From assembly GCA_945903675.1 (NCBI GenBank), contig CAMDOP010000070.1, forward strand, positions 1 through 12,334: a DNA stretch of 12,334 bases, written 5' to 3'. The position numbers and the translations under genes are program-made. The stretch is from Crenothrix polyspora (GTDB lineage Bacteria > Pseudomonadota > Gammaproteobacteria > Methylococcales > Methylomonadaceae). The notes beneath the pieces are model-generated. The model was given only the letters and a program-made list of their open reading frames with translations, was not told where the DNA came from and did no database searches. Position 1 is the first letter of the stretch. Each line of letters begins with the position of its first letter. Shown here piece after piece: positions 1 through 6,954 of this stretch.

Positions 1-140
1 ATGGGTGAATAGGGCGGGGGCCAATCTACATCACAGGCTCTGATTATATTAATAACCAGTCCTAAGGTCGGGACGGCCTCCCAATAAACGGTTAAAGCTT
101 ACTTGATCTTTTAGTAATTTATTAATTTTGATCATACAAG

Positions 141-169
141 GTCGGGCAAAAGCGTTAGCGTTGCCCGAC
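141..169. repeat. GTCGGG hairpin repeat, copy 1
   Basis: Perfect 9-bp inverted repeat GTCGGGCAA / TTGCCCGAC around an 11-nt loop. It lies 21 nt downstream of the pepN stop in pepN's direction. The same element, in opposite orientation, is at 3775-3803; the loops differ at two bases. No T-run follows on the pepN strand, so it is not a textbook intrinsic terminator, although it could act as an mRNA 3'-end stabiliser. The remainder of 1-190 shows no gene that I can support; the words TAAGGTCGGG at 63-72 may be a fragment of the same repeat family. Confidence 0.75.
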
Positions 170-190
170 ATGGCGGTATTCAACAGCCCT

Positions 191-2812
191 CTACGCCAAA
201 CTCTTACTAGCTACCTCATACACATCTCTAGAAACAGCCTCTGTATTTATAATGCGCTGTAACTGTGCTTTGATGAGCTCTTGTCTAGGGAGATCATAAC
301 GACGCCAAGTAGTTAAGGCGCTTAACATGCGTGAAGCTACTTGGGGGTTAAGGCTATTAAGACTAATAATCTGGTCGGCCAGATATTGATAACCTTGACC
401 ATTTGCAGCATGAAAATGTAAAGGATTGGCCTGACTAAAGGCACCTATTAAGGCTCTGACCCGATTAGGATTGTTGATGTCGAAGGCAGGATGTTGCATT
501 AAACCTTGTACGTTTGTAAAAGTGTCGTCATGAGGGCTAGTGGCTTGCAGGGCAAACCATTTGTCGATCACTAAGGCCCCAGCTTGCCATTGCTGATAAA
601 AGTCAGCCAAGCATTGTTCTTTAGCCGGATGTGCGTTATTAACAATCACCGCTAAGGCGGCGATTTGATCGGTCATGTTATTCGCGCTAGCAAATTGCTG
701 TTGTGCCCAGTGCTGATATTCGGCGAGTTCTAAGCGACCTAAATAAGCCAAGCAAGTGTTTTTAATACGACGGCGACCTATGGCATCGGCATTAAATAAC
801 CCTGATTCATCGCGATGATGGGCGTTATATAAGGCTTTGAACTGCGCCTGTAGTTGTTTTGTTAATGCACAGATTACAAACTCACGTGCTTGATGTATAG
901 CGATCACATCAATCACCGGCATTTGCTCTGCTAAATAGGTTTCTGAAGGCAGGCTGAGCAATAATGATAAATAGGATAAATCAGCAGGCGCTTGCGCCAT
1001 GATTTGTTTAAACGCCTCGATAAGGATAGGGTTCAGCACTAAAGCGCGGCCCTGATTTAAGTCTTCGATTAAATTAAAAATAATTTGGCTGGCCAGTTGC
1101 TGTCCAGCTTCCCAGCGATTAAAGGTATCGCTGTCATGGCTTAATAAAAAAGCCAGCTCTTCAAGGTCGCGTTCGAAAGCCAATTTAACTGGCGCTGAAA
1201 AACCTCTTAAGATAGAAATGATTGGACGTTGGGTCAGTTGTTCAAAGCTAAAGCTTTGCTTGGCTTCAGTCAGTTGCAAAATAACTGAATCCAAGGCTGA
1301 ACTGCCATCAGGATTAAGTAAACCGACCGTAACAGGAATATGTAAAGGTTGCTTATTAGTCTGTCCGGGCGTATCTGGGCAGTGTTGGCTTAGCGTTAAG
1401 CTTAAGGTTTGGCTCTCTGCATCATAAGTTTGTTGTACGCTGATGACTGGCGTACCCGCTTGTTCATACCAACGTCGGAATTGAGTTAAGTCGATGTTAT
1501 TAGCCGCTTCCATGGCGTTAACAAAATCGTCGCAAGTGACGGCTTGACCATCATGACGTTCAAAATACAGATCACTGCCTTTACGAAAACCCTCTGCACC
1601 AACCAAGGTGTGGATCATACGTACGACTTCCGCACCTTTTTCATACACGGTTAAGGTGTAAAAGTTATTAATTTCTATATAAGCGTCAGGACGTATCGGA
1701 TGTGCCATGGGACCTGCATCTTCTGCAAACTGGCGCGAGCGTAACATGTTGACATCTTCGATACGTTTAACGGCTTTAGAGGTGCGATCGCCGGTAAATT
1801 CTTGGTCTCTAAAGACGGTAAAACCTTCTTTAAGGCTAAGCTGAAACCAGTCACGGCAAGTAATACGATTGCCCGTCCAGTTATGGAAATATTCATGGCC
1901 TATGACGCCTTCGATATGCTCATAATCACTATCGGTAGCGGTATCTGGACGTGCCAACACAAACTTAGTGTTGAATACGTTTAGGCCTTTATTTTCCATG
2001 GCGCCCATATTGAAATGACCCACAGCGACGATCATGTATAAATCTAGATCGTATTCACGGCCGTATACTTGTTCATCCCAGTGCATGGCATTTTTAAGGG
2101 ACTGCATGGCATGAGCACATTTGTCTAAGTCATGCGCTTCGACAAAAATTTGTAAGCTGATATGGCGATTAGTGTGTGTAATAAATTCATCTTCAATACA
2201 CTCTAGCTGCCCAGCGACTAGTGCAAATAAATAACAGGGTTTGTTAAAAGGATCTTCCCACGTCACCCAATGTTGATTATCAGCCAAATCGCCTTCAGCG
2301 ATTTTATTGCCGTTAGACAAAAGCACGGGATAAAGACTTTTGTCACCCACTAAGGTGGTGGTGAACTTGGCCATGACATCGGGGCGATCTAGAAAGTAAG
2401 TGATTTTTCTAAAGCCTTCTGCTTCGCATTGCGTGCATAACATGCCGTTAGATAAATACAAGCCTTCTAAAGCGGTATTGGCTTTTGGGTTAATGGTGTT
2501 TTCGATCGTTACTACAAAACTACGATGTTGCGGCACGTTAGCAATAGTGAGACATTCTTCAGTCTGCTGATAATCATGCGCGCTTAATTCGTTATCATCA
2601 TTCAGTACTACGCGCGTTAAGATTAAATTCTCGCCGGCTAAAACCAGTGCCACATCACCGGTTTGGCTGGCTGGATTACGGATTAACGTCAGGCGTGAAA
2701 TAACCTGAGTGTGTTCTTCAGCTAAGGTAAATTTTAAATCGACGTTCTGAATAAGGTAGTCAGGTACGGTGTAATCTTTTAAAAGAATAGTTGGTGGATT
2801 AATGGCTGTCAT
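191..2812 (-). CDS. pepN: Aminopeptidase N (M1 family zinc metallopeptidase)
   Basis: 873-residue cytoplasmic zinc aminopeptidase that removes N-terminal residues from peptides during protein turnover. The length matches the PepN type (E. coli about 870). Visible family signatures are the exopeptidase motif GAMEN at residues 270-274, the zinc motif HEYFH at 306-310, the third zinc ligand Glu329 eighteen residues later (KEGFTVF context), and the transition-state Tyr390 in TVYEKGAE. An N-terminal beta domain (about 1-200) precedes the catalytic domain. The middle Ig-like domain and helical C-terminal domain (DUF3458 region, about 455-873) complete the PepN layout. The start overlaps the last 14 nt of the DUF423 gene, with AGGT about 6 nt upstream, suggesting translational coupling. 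It is the last gene of the moaB-DUF423-pepN run. No anomalies seen. Confidence 0.97.
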   Translation of the reverse strand: MTAINPPTILLKDYTVPDYLIQNVDLKFTLAEEHTQVISRLTLIRNPASQTGDVALVLAGENLILTRVVLNDDNELSAHDYQQTEECLTIANVPQHRSFVVTIENTINPKANTALEGLYLSNGMLCTQCEAEGFRKITYFLDRPDVMAKFTTTLVGDKSLYPVLLSNGNKIAEGDLADNQHWVTWEDPFNKPCYLFALVAGQLECIEDEFITHTNRHISLQIFVEAHDLDKCAHAMQSLKNAMHWDEQVYGREYDLDLYMIVAVGHFNMGAMENKGLNVFNTKFVLARPDTATDSDYEHIEGVIGHEYFHNWTGNRITCRDWFQLSLKEGFTVFRDQEFTGDRTSKAVKRIEDVNMLRSRQFAEDAGPMAHPIRPDAYIEINNFYTLTVYEKGAEVVRMIHTLVGAEGFRKGSDLYFERHDGQAVTCDDFVNAMEAANNIDLTQFRRWYEQAGTPVISVQQTYDAESQTLSLTLSQHCPDTPGQTNKQPLHIPVTVGLLNPDGSSALDSVILQLTEAKQSFSFEQLTQRPIISILRGFSAPVKLAFERDLEELAFLLSHDSDTFNRWEAGQQLASQIIFNLIEDLNQGRALVLNPILIEAFKQIMAQAPADLSYLSLLLSLPSETYLAEQMPVIDVIAIHQAREFVICALTKQLQAQFKALYNAHHRDESGLFNADAIGRRRIKNTCLAYLGRLELAEYQHWAQQQFASANNMTDQIAALAVIVNNAHPAKEQCLADFYQQWQAGALVIDKWFALQATSPHDDTFTNVQGLMQHPAFDINNPNRVRALIGAFSQANPLHFHAANGQGYQYLADQIISLNSLNPQVASRMLSALTTWRRYDLPRQELIKAQLQRIINTEAVSRDVYEVASKSLA

Positions 2813-3203
2813 GTGTGTACCTGTTGATATGCGGTTTTTTAGCGGCGTAGATAGTGAGTAGAGCCCAAGCGCAAATTAAGCTAACGCCGCCGACGGGAGT
2901 GATGATGCCTAATATTTTCATATCCAGCAATACCAGTAAATATAAACTACCAGAAAATAAGAGTATGCCGAAAAACATCAAGATGCCGGCCCACTTTAAT
3001 AATTTAGAGCTTGGGGCTTGTAGCAAGGCTAAAGCAATGCCAATCAAGCCTAGGGCATGCCACATTTGATAGCTGACGCCGGTTTGATAAGTCGCTAGTT
3101 GCTCGAGACTTAAGCTGGCTTTTAAGGCATGAGCGCCAAAGGCACCCATGCCCACGCCCACTAAGGCACTTAAGGCACCTAAAAATAAAAAAATGGATTT
3201 CAT
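2799..3203 (-). CDS. DUF423 (YgdD/TMEM256-like) small membrane protein
   Basis: 134 residues, with four predicted hydrophobic segments at about 3-27, 49-62, 68-92 and 98-119. The DUF423 hallmarks are present: GAFGAHAL near residue 21, TGVSYQMWHALGL around 41-53, FSGSLYLL around 83-90 and ITPVGG around 100-105. The family is an inner-membrane protein of unknown biochemical role (YgdD in E. coli), so function stays open. Its ATG follows the moaB TAA after a single nucleotide and its end overlaps pepN by 14 nt. It is therefore almost certainly cotranscribed and coupled to both. The short polar tail after the last helix (KKPHINRYTHDSH) is partly encoded by the overlap with pepN. Confidence 0.92.
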   Translation of the reverse strand: MKSIFLFLGALSALVGVGMGAFGAHALKASLSLEQLATYQTGVSYQMWHALGLIGIALALLQAPSSKLLKWAGILMFFGILLFSGSLYLLVLLDMKILGIITPVGGVSLICAWALLTIYAAKKPHINRYTHDSH

Positions 3204-3204
3204 A

Positions 3205-3726
3205 TTAACGCTCTGTGAGTCTAGGAATGAGTTGAGCTAGATTGCAAGGTCGAGTACGGTGATCTAATTGCTCTTTAATAAGACTGTCCCAGCCTGTACG
3301 GCAGGCGCTCGAAGAACCAGGCAGGCAAAATAAGTAAGTCGCATTAGCGACACCCGCCAAAGCGCGAGATTGTATGGTTGAGGTTTTAATGTCTTGATAG
3401 GATAGCATCCTAAAGGTTTCACCAAAGCCGTCTAGTACTTTATCCAGTAAAGGCGCTATGGCTTCGGGTGTGCCATCACGACCTGTTACGCCAGTGCCAC
3501 CGGTGCTAATCACCACTTGCACCTCTGCTTGGGCGATCCACTGGGAAACCACGGCACGGATTTGGTAAATATCATCAGGTACTATTTTTTTTTCTAGCAC
3601 ATGATGTCCTGCGTCGATGGCGCGATCGACTAAGGTTTTACCCGATACATCATCGGCTTCAGTCCGCGAATCAGAAACGACTAAAATGGCAATGTTTAAA
3701 GGTATGAATTCTCTATCAGGGGTCAT
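3205..3726 (-). CDS. moaB: MoaB/MogA-family molybdenum cofactor biosynthesis protein
   Basis: 173-residue cytoplasmic MoCF_biosynth-domain protein. Seen directly: VVSDSRT at about 16-22, the molybdopterin-binding loop STGGTGVTGRD at 74-84, and LPGSSSAC at 135-142. These are the conserved loops of the MoaB/MogA fold, which binds molybdopterin and in MogA-type members adenylates it before molybdate insertion. In E. coli MoaB itself is dispensable; in organisms lacking MogA a MoaB can do the adenylylation. Which applies here cannot be told from one window. The chosen ATG has only a weak AAGAAG-like ribosome site about 12 nt upstream. It is the first gene of the tightly packed moaB-DUF423-pepN run. 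A 101-bp gap with a hairpin repeat separates it from the upstream protease gene, so it may depend on read-through or on a promoter I cannot place. Confidence 0.93.
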   Translation of the reverse strand: MTPDREFIPLNIAILVVSDSRTEADDVSGKTLVDRAIDAGHHVLEKKIVPDDIYQIRAVVSQWIAQAEVQVVISTGGTGVTGRDGTPEAIAPLLDKVLDGFGETFRMLSYQDIKTSTIQSRALAGVANATYLFCLPGSSSACRTGWDSLIKEQLDHRTRPCNLAQLIPRLTER

Positions 3727-3774
3727 GATTTTAAGTTGCTTCTTTGGACATGAATAAATGTTGGGTCATAAATT

Positions 3775-3803
3775 GTCGGGCAACGCTGGCGCTTTTGCCC
3801 GAC
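3775..3803. repeat. GTCGGG hairpin repeat, copy 2 (inverted)
   Basis: Perfect 9-bp stem GTCGGGCAA / TTGCCCGAC with an 11-nt loop. It is the reverse-complement orientation of the element at 141-169, and the match continues for a couple of bases outside the stem (AGGTCGGG...CCGACA when read on the minus strand). It lies 24 nt beyond the protease stop codon on that gene's strand. It is not followed by a T-run. Confidence 0.75.
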
Positions 3804-3827
3804 CTACATTACGCGATATGCTCGCTC

Positions 3828-5183
3828 TTATCTTAACACAACAAATAAACCTTGTTCGCCGCGTTGGATATTAATCAGTAATGGATTATTGGGATTAATG
3901 ACACGTTTTAATTCGTCCAGATTATGCACGCGATAGCGATTAGCAGAAACGATTACATCCCCTGGCCTTAAACCTACTCGCCAAGCATAAGAGGTCGTAT
4001 TAATTTTATCGAGGCTAATGCCTTCAAGTTGGTTTTTTGCGGTGGCAGTTAACACGGTGCCGACTAATAAACGATGGAGTTTTTCACCGGCTAGTTGAGT
4101 CTGCTCGGCTTTAGCAATAATAGCGGTAACGGCTTTTTTTTCTGTGCCATGGAAATAGTCTAAGGTGACTTTATCGCCAATTTGTAATAAACCGACAATG
4201 TTATTGATGTCTTGACTGTTATTGATAGGCTTGTCGTTAGCGCCCACAATAATATCACCTGGCTCTAAACCAGCTTTGGCTGCAGGTGAGTCATTTTCAA
4301 TACGACTAATAGCTGCGCCATGCTGGGTTTCTAAATTAAAAGCATTAACCAATTCTGGGGTTAAATCTTGTGTGGTGACGCCGAGTAGTCCGCGTTTGAC
4401 TTCACCATGTTTAATCAGTACATCTTTAATGGTCGTAATCATGTTGGTAGGTATGGCAAAACCAATGCCGACATTGCCGCCCGAAGGTGCCAATATGGCG
4501 GTATTCATGCCAATGAGTTCTCCACGTAAATTAACCAGTGCGCCACCTGAATTACCGGGATTAATAGAGGCATCGGTTTGAATAAAGTTTTCATACTTTT
4601 CTATACCTAGGCCAGAGCGACCTAAAGCACTGACGATACCTGAGGTAACGGTTTGTCCTAAACCAAAGGGATTACCTATGGCGACTACAAAATCACCCAC
4701 TTTAAGCAGGTTAGAGTCAGCCATCGTTAATTGGCTTAAATTATTAGCAGGAATTTTAATGACCGCGACATCAGACTCAGGGTCGGTGCCGATTAATTCA
4801 GCATTAAGTTGTCTGCCATCATGCAAAGTGACTAGGATCTTATCGGCTTTATCGATAACATGATTATTGGTTAAAACGAGACCTTGCTTGCTGTCGATAA
4901 TAACGCCAGAACCCAAGCTGTTTTTTTGTTGCTGTTGGCGTGACGGATTAGGCACATTAAAAAGTTGCCTAAAGATAGGGTCTTGCATTAAAGGATTGTC
5001 GCTGAGCTCAATATTCTTTGAAGTAGCGATATTAACTACGGCAGGCATGCTGCGTTCTAGCATAGGGGCTAACGAAGGTAAGGCTTGCGTGCCATCATAA
5101 GGGGGTAAACCAGCAGCCGAACTAAGGGTGGGGGTTGATAAAATACATAATAAAGCTAAGGACTTTAATAAGGTTATTTTCAT
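3828..5183 (-). CDS. degQ: DegP/DegQ-type periplasmic serine endoprotease (HtrA, S1C)
   Basis: 451-residue periplasmic protease of the HtrA family that degrades misfolded envelope proteins. An N-terminal signal peptide (hydrophobic about 4-19, likely cleaved after SSAA at about residue 24) precedes a trypsin-like domain. The catalytic triad is His108 (TNNHVI), Asp138 (ESDVAV) and Ser212 (GNSGG). Two PDZ domains follow at about 265-355 and 370-450; PDZ1 carries the RGLLGV carboxylate-binding-like loop at about 264-269. The length and short linker fit DegQ better than DegP, whose LA loop is longer; here the Gln-rich loop (about 80-88) is short. A sigma70-like promoter sits directly upstream (5220-5248), giving a leader of about 30 nt. 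The ribosome site is weak (ATTACAG before ATG). Stress-sigma control cannot be judged from the sequence. Confidence 0.95.
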   Translation of the reverse strand: MKITLLKSLALLCILSTPTLSSAAGLPPYDGTQALPSLAPMLERSMPAVVNIATSKNIELSDNPLMQDPIFRQLFNVPNPSRQQQQKNSLGSGVIIDSKQGLVLTNNHVIDKADKILVTLHDGRQLNAELIGTDPESDVAVIKIPANNLSQLTMADSNLLKVGDFVVAIGNPFGLGQTVTSGIVSALGRSGLGIEKYENFIQTDASINPGNSGGALVNLRGELIGMNTAILAPSGGNVGIGFAIPTNMITTIKDVLIKHGEVKRGLLGVTTQDLTPELVNAFNLETQHGAAISRIENDSPAAKAGLEPGDIIVGANDKPINNSQDINNIVGLLQIGDKVTLDYFHGTEKKAVTAIIAKAEQTQLAGEKLHRLLVGTVLTATAKNQLEGISLDKINTTSYAWRVGLRPGDVIVSANRYRVHNLDELKRVINPNNPLLINIQRGEQGLFVVLR

Positions 5184-5219
5184 CTGTAATAGTCAAGGTA
5201 AGTTAAACAGTCATAGATG

Positions 5220-5248
5220 ACTATATAAGTACAAAATGTTTAAATCAA
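5220..5248 (-). promoter_or_regulatory. Sigma70-like promoter of the DegQ-type protease
   Basis: On the minus strand TTGATT (5243-5248) and TATAGT (5220-5225) are separated by exactly 17 nt. The hexamers match 4/6 and 5/6 of the consensus. Transcription would start near 5212, leaving a leader of about 30 nt before the ATG at 5183. Judged by eye only. Confidence 0.5.
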
Positions 5249-5297
5249 GGCTGAAATGATTTTGTATAGGGAAGATCTTGCGTCAATTTACGGGTAG

Positions 5298-5345
5298 TAA
5301 AACAGCTTTAGCAGTTTTTAAAGACAACAGCCGAAGCTGTTGCGC
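5298..5345. repeat. 48-bp compound hairpin repeat, copy A
   Basis: Aligns without gaps to 6043-6090, with 39 of 48 bases identical by hand count. Each copy has two adjacent hairpins: an AAAAC(A/T)GC-TTTA-GC(A/T)GTTTT arm pair with one central mismatch, then a CAACAG...CTGTTG arm pair. Both copies lie just 3' of a minus-strand gene (the unrecognised periplasmic protein here, the flavin reductase for copy B). This suggests a repeat family recruited as gene-end hairpins. Confidence 0.7.
5325..5342 (-). terminator. UUCG-tetraloop hairpin, probable terminator of the 5376-5780 gene
   Basis: Read on the minus strand: a perfect 7-bp stem CAACAGC / GCTGTTG closed by a TTCG tetraloop (the exceptionally stable C(UUCG)G type), followed by TCTTTAAAAA. 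It begins about 33 nt after the stop codon. The T-tract is short, so termination may be partial. It is part of the 48-bp repeat. Confidence 0.5.
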
Positions 5346-5375
5346 TCCAAATTTTATAAATGGCTTTTGTTAGTA

Positions 5376-5780
5376 TTAATGATCGGCTACTTTAATCAGC
5401 CAGCCGGTATTATCATCGCAGCCTAATACAGCTTTGGCGCCTACATTAATTCTGATAAATTCACCCGTGTATTCAGCAGGTAATTGGGCTTTGATTTTAA
5501 AAAAAGTACTTGTGGTTTCTACTGTAAAAGGTATTGGCTGTTTTTTTACAGTTAAGGTAATCGTGGTAGGTTCTACCCAAGCTGATATTTTAATGAAAAA
5601 CTCTGATTTCGGGGCCACTTCAATATTATCTGGGGCTTTATATTCAGGTAAATTAAAATCGGTAAAACGTGGCTTTTTACAAGATTTTGCTAATTCCTCT
5701 GGGCTATAAGCTAAAGCTTGGCCACTTAAGGCGACTAGTGCTATCAATAACGCCGATTTTAATACGTGATTCATATTCAT
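5376..5780 (-). CDS. Unrecognised small secreted (periplasmic) protein
   Basis: 134 residues. The signal peptide is clear: basic N-end MNMNHVLK, hydrophobic run to about residue 20, and a cleavage site after QALA at residue 24. The mature part is about 110 residues and rich in beta-prone alternation (for example FFIKISAWV, TITLTV, FIRINVGAKAV), consistent with a small beta-sandwich. It holds exactly two cysteines, C34 and C121, near its two ends and plausibly disulfide-bonded. I recognise no family and assign no function. Start choice: TAAGGA sits 6 nt before this ATG; a second ATG two codons later is less well placed. Upstream there is a possible promoter (5880-5907) and downstream a UUCG hairpin, so it looks monocistronic. 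Confidence 0.75.
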   Translation of the reverse strand: MNMNHVLKSALLIALVALSGQALAYSPEELAKSCKKPRFTDFNLPEYKAPDNIEVAPKSEFFIKISAWVEPTTITLTVKKQPIPFTVETTSTFFKIKAQLPAEYTGEFIRINVGAKAVLGCDDNTGWLIKVADH

Positions 5781-5816
5781 GGGTATTCCTTAATCAAGGT
5801 TTGTTGTTATTTTTAT

Positions 5817-5841
5817 GTAACCTAGTAATGCAGTGGGTTAC
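5817..5841. promoter_or_regulatory. Perfect GTAACC-N13-GGTTAC dyad in leader
   Basis: Exact 6-bp inverted repeat with a 13-nt spacer, 36-61 nt upstream of the ATG of the unrecognised periplasmic protein and downstream of its proposed promoter. It could be a regulator half-site pair or a leader stem. A 6-bp dyad may also occur by chance. Confidence 0.25.
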
Positions 5842-5879
5842 TTTAGATATATTTGTCATGGAATTCAACTTTTTCATGC

Positions 5880-5907
5880 AGTATCCATCAATAAAGTTGC
5901 TAGTCAA
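5880..5907 (-). promoter_or_regulatory. Possible promoter of the 5376-5780 gene
   Basis: On the minus strand TTGACT (5902-5907, 5/6) and GATACT (5880-5885, 4/6) are spaced by 16 nt. It would give a leader of about 90 nt containing the GTAACC dyad. A competing weaker pair (TTGAAT / TAAAGT) lies closer to the gene. Confidence 0.35.
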
Positions 5908-5940
5908 AAAAATTTGCCTAGTGCTTAATCTGAATAGGCA

Positions 5941-6057
5941 CGAGATTAACTGGAGTAAAACTGCTTTAGCATCAATGTTGGGTTAACGATAGAGCCGTTA
6001 GCCCAACCTACTGTAACCGAATACTCTCGAAATTAACTGGAGTAAAACTGCTTTAGC
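5941..6057. repeat. Hairpin element flanked by 30-bp direct repeats
   Basis: The segments 5941-5970 and 6028-6057 are direct repeats identical at 29 of 30 positions (26 exact at 5945-5970 and 6032-6057). They flank a 57-bp insert. The insert contains a 12-bp stem, 5977-5988 paired with 5996-6007 (one mismatch), around a 7-nt loop. The second direct repeat runs into compound repeat copy B at 6043. This region fills most of the 317-bp gap 5781-6097, in which I see no gene. Confidence 0.75.
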
Positions 6058-6090
6058 TGTTTTACAAAGCAACAGTTGAAGCTGTTGTGC
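6043..6090. repeat. 48-bp compound hairpin repeat, copy B
   Basis: Gap-free partner of 5298-5345. On the minus strand it offers a CAACAG-CTTCAA-CTGTTG hairpin 10 nt after the flavin reductase stop codon, followed by CTTTG, a poor T-tract. It may act as a weak terminator or 3' stabiliser. Confidence 0.65.
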
Positions 6091-6097
6091 TTTTCAA

Positions 6098-6583
6098 TTA
6101 AAGCTCAGCAATATTTCGATATGCACCACTATAATACAAAAGAGGCTCGCCGGTTCGGCAGATGCTATCTTGAACTTCAGCAATGATAATCCAATGGGTA
6201 CCTGCGCGTACTCTTTCTAATACTTTGCAATCTAACGACATTAAGCTGTCATTCAGTATAGGAGCGCCAGTGATACCGGCTTTCCAACTAGTATTGTCAA
6301 AACGTTGCTGTTGGCTAGTGCCACCGGCAAATTGATTAGAGAGTTCTTGCTGATCTGAGTTTAAAATATTAACAGCAAAATAACCGCTTTCTTGTATGCC
6401 CGTGCCGGTATCGGCTGCATCATTAATACAGACAAGAATTTGTGGAGGATCAACGGAAACACTACTAAAGGCAGTAGCCGTCATACCTTGAACGCCATAT
6501 TGTTCAGAATGAGTTGTGACTACGGTAACGCCGCTAGCCCAAAGTTGCAGCGCTTTTTTAAAGTCATCAATGCTAACAGTCAT
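6098..6583 (-). CDS. Flavin reductase domain protein (FMN-binding split barrel)
   Basis: 161 residues from the chosen start, the usual size of HpaC/ActVB-type flavin reductases, which reduce FMN or FAD with NAD(P)H and feed reduced flavin to a partner oxygenase. Seen directly: SGVTVVTT near residue 17, the conserved block GMTATAFSSVSVDPP around 33-47 that lines the flavin, FAVNIL near 69, and GAPIL / LDC around 106-119. The reading frame stays open upstream to 6769, but those 62 extra residues look non-coding. CTGGAG lies 9 nt before the ATG at 6583, with an adjacent ATG at 6586, and a promoter-like pair lies inside the extension (6719-6747), so I start here. No partner oxygenase is encoded in the window, so the substrate pathway is unknown. 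Confidence 0.88.
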   Translation of the reverse strand: MTVSIDDFKKALQLWASGVTVVTTHSEQYGVQGMTATAFSSVSVDPPQILVCINDAADTGTGIQESGYFAVNILNSDQQELSNQFAGGTSQQQRFDNTSWKAGITGAPILNDSLMSLDCKVLERVRAGTHWIIIAEVQDSICRTGEPLLYYSGAYRNIAEL

Positions 6584-6954
6584 CATTTTCTCCAGTAATT
6601 GAATTGTAAGTCTGTTCAAAGCGCACACATTAGTTTTCGGCAGCTGTGCCCGCTTAAAATATAGGCTAGGGTTTTGAGAGTACACATTGAAACTAACTAA
6701 GTGTGTTATTTGGGGCTTATAGTACAACACCCTAAGCCGCTTGTTAATAAAACCGTAACACACTGACATATATATCTTAACTTTTAATAAGGCAAAACAC
6801 TTATCGCTATAAACAGCTTTGTATAGTGGCTGATGTTTGTGATAAGGTTTATTGCATAGTGCTTTTAGTTGATTAGCTTAAGTATTTTATTTTTATTCAT
6901 GTTGGATGGGATATTCCACATGCTTTAATAAATTTCGCATTTCTCTGGTGTTAA
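6584..6954. other. 371-bp divergent intergenic region
   Basis: Lies between the flavin reductase (minus) and the J-domain gene (plus). It holds the proposed reductase promoter, a possible structured leader (arms 6624-6636 and 6690-6705, plus the small GGCA-GCTG-TGCC hairpin), and an AT-rich half facing the J-domain gene. I find no convincing -35/-10 pair on the plus strand and no supported gene. No known riboswitch consensus was recognised. Confidence 0.6.
6719..6747 (-). promoter_or_regulatory. Possible sigma70 promoter of the flavin reductase
   Basis: On the minus strand TTAACA (6742-6747, 5/6) and TACTAT (6719-6724, 4/6) are spaced by exactly 17 nt. Transcription from about 6712 would give a leader of about 128 nt before the ATG at 6583. 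It would exclude the longer open frame starting at 6769. Confidence 0.4.

Noticed and set aside
141..169. Intrinsic terminator for pepN
   Set aside because: The stem is strong but no T-run follows on the pepN strand, and the same element occurs elsewhere as a repeat; listed as a repeat only.
4222..4581. 119-codon plus-strand open frame inside the protease gene
   Set aside because: Antisense shadow of a well-supported DegQ-type gene, with no domain and no ribosome site.
5669..5986. 105-codon plus-strand open frame
   Set aside because: Crosses the start of the unrecognised secreted protein, its promoter region and a repeat element; composition is not protein-like.
5941..6090. CRISPR-like repeat array
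   Set aside because: Only two direct-repeat units flank one palindromic insert, there is no regular repeat-spacer periodicity, and no cas genes are present.
6584..6769. N-terminal extension of the flavin reductase frame to an ATG at 6769
   Set aside because: The 62 extra residues are unlike the family's start, the downstream ATG pair has a good CTGGAG site, and the best promoter pair lies inside the extension.
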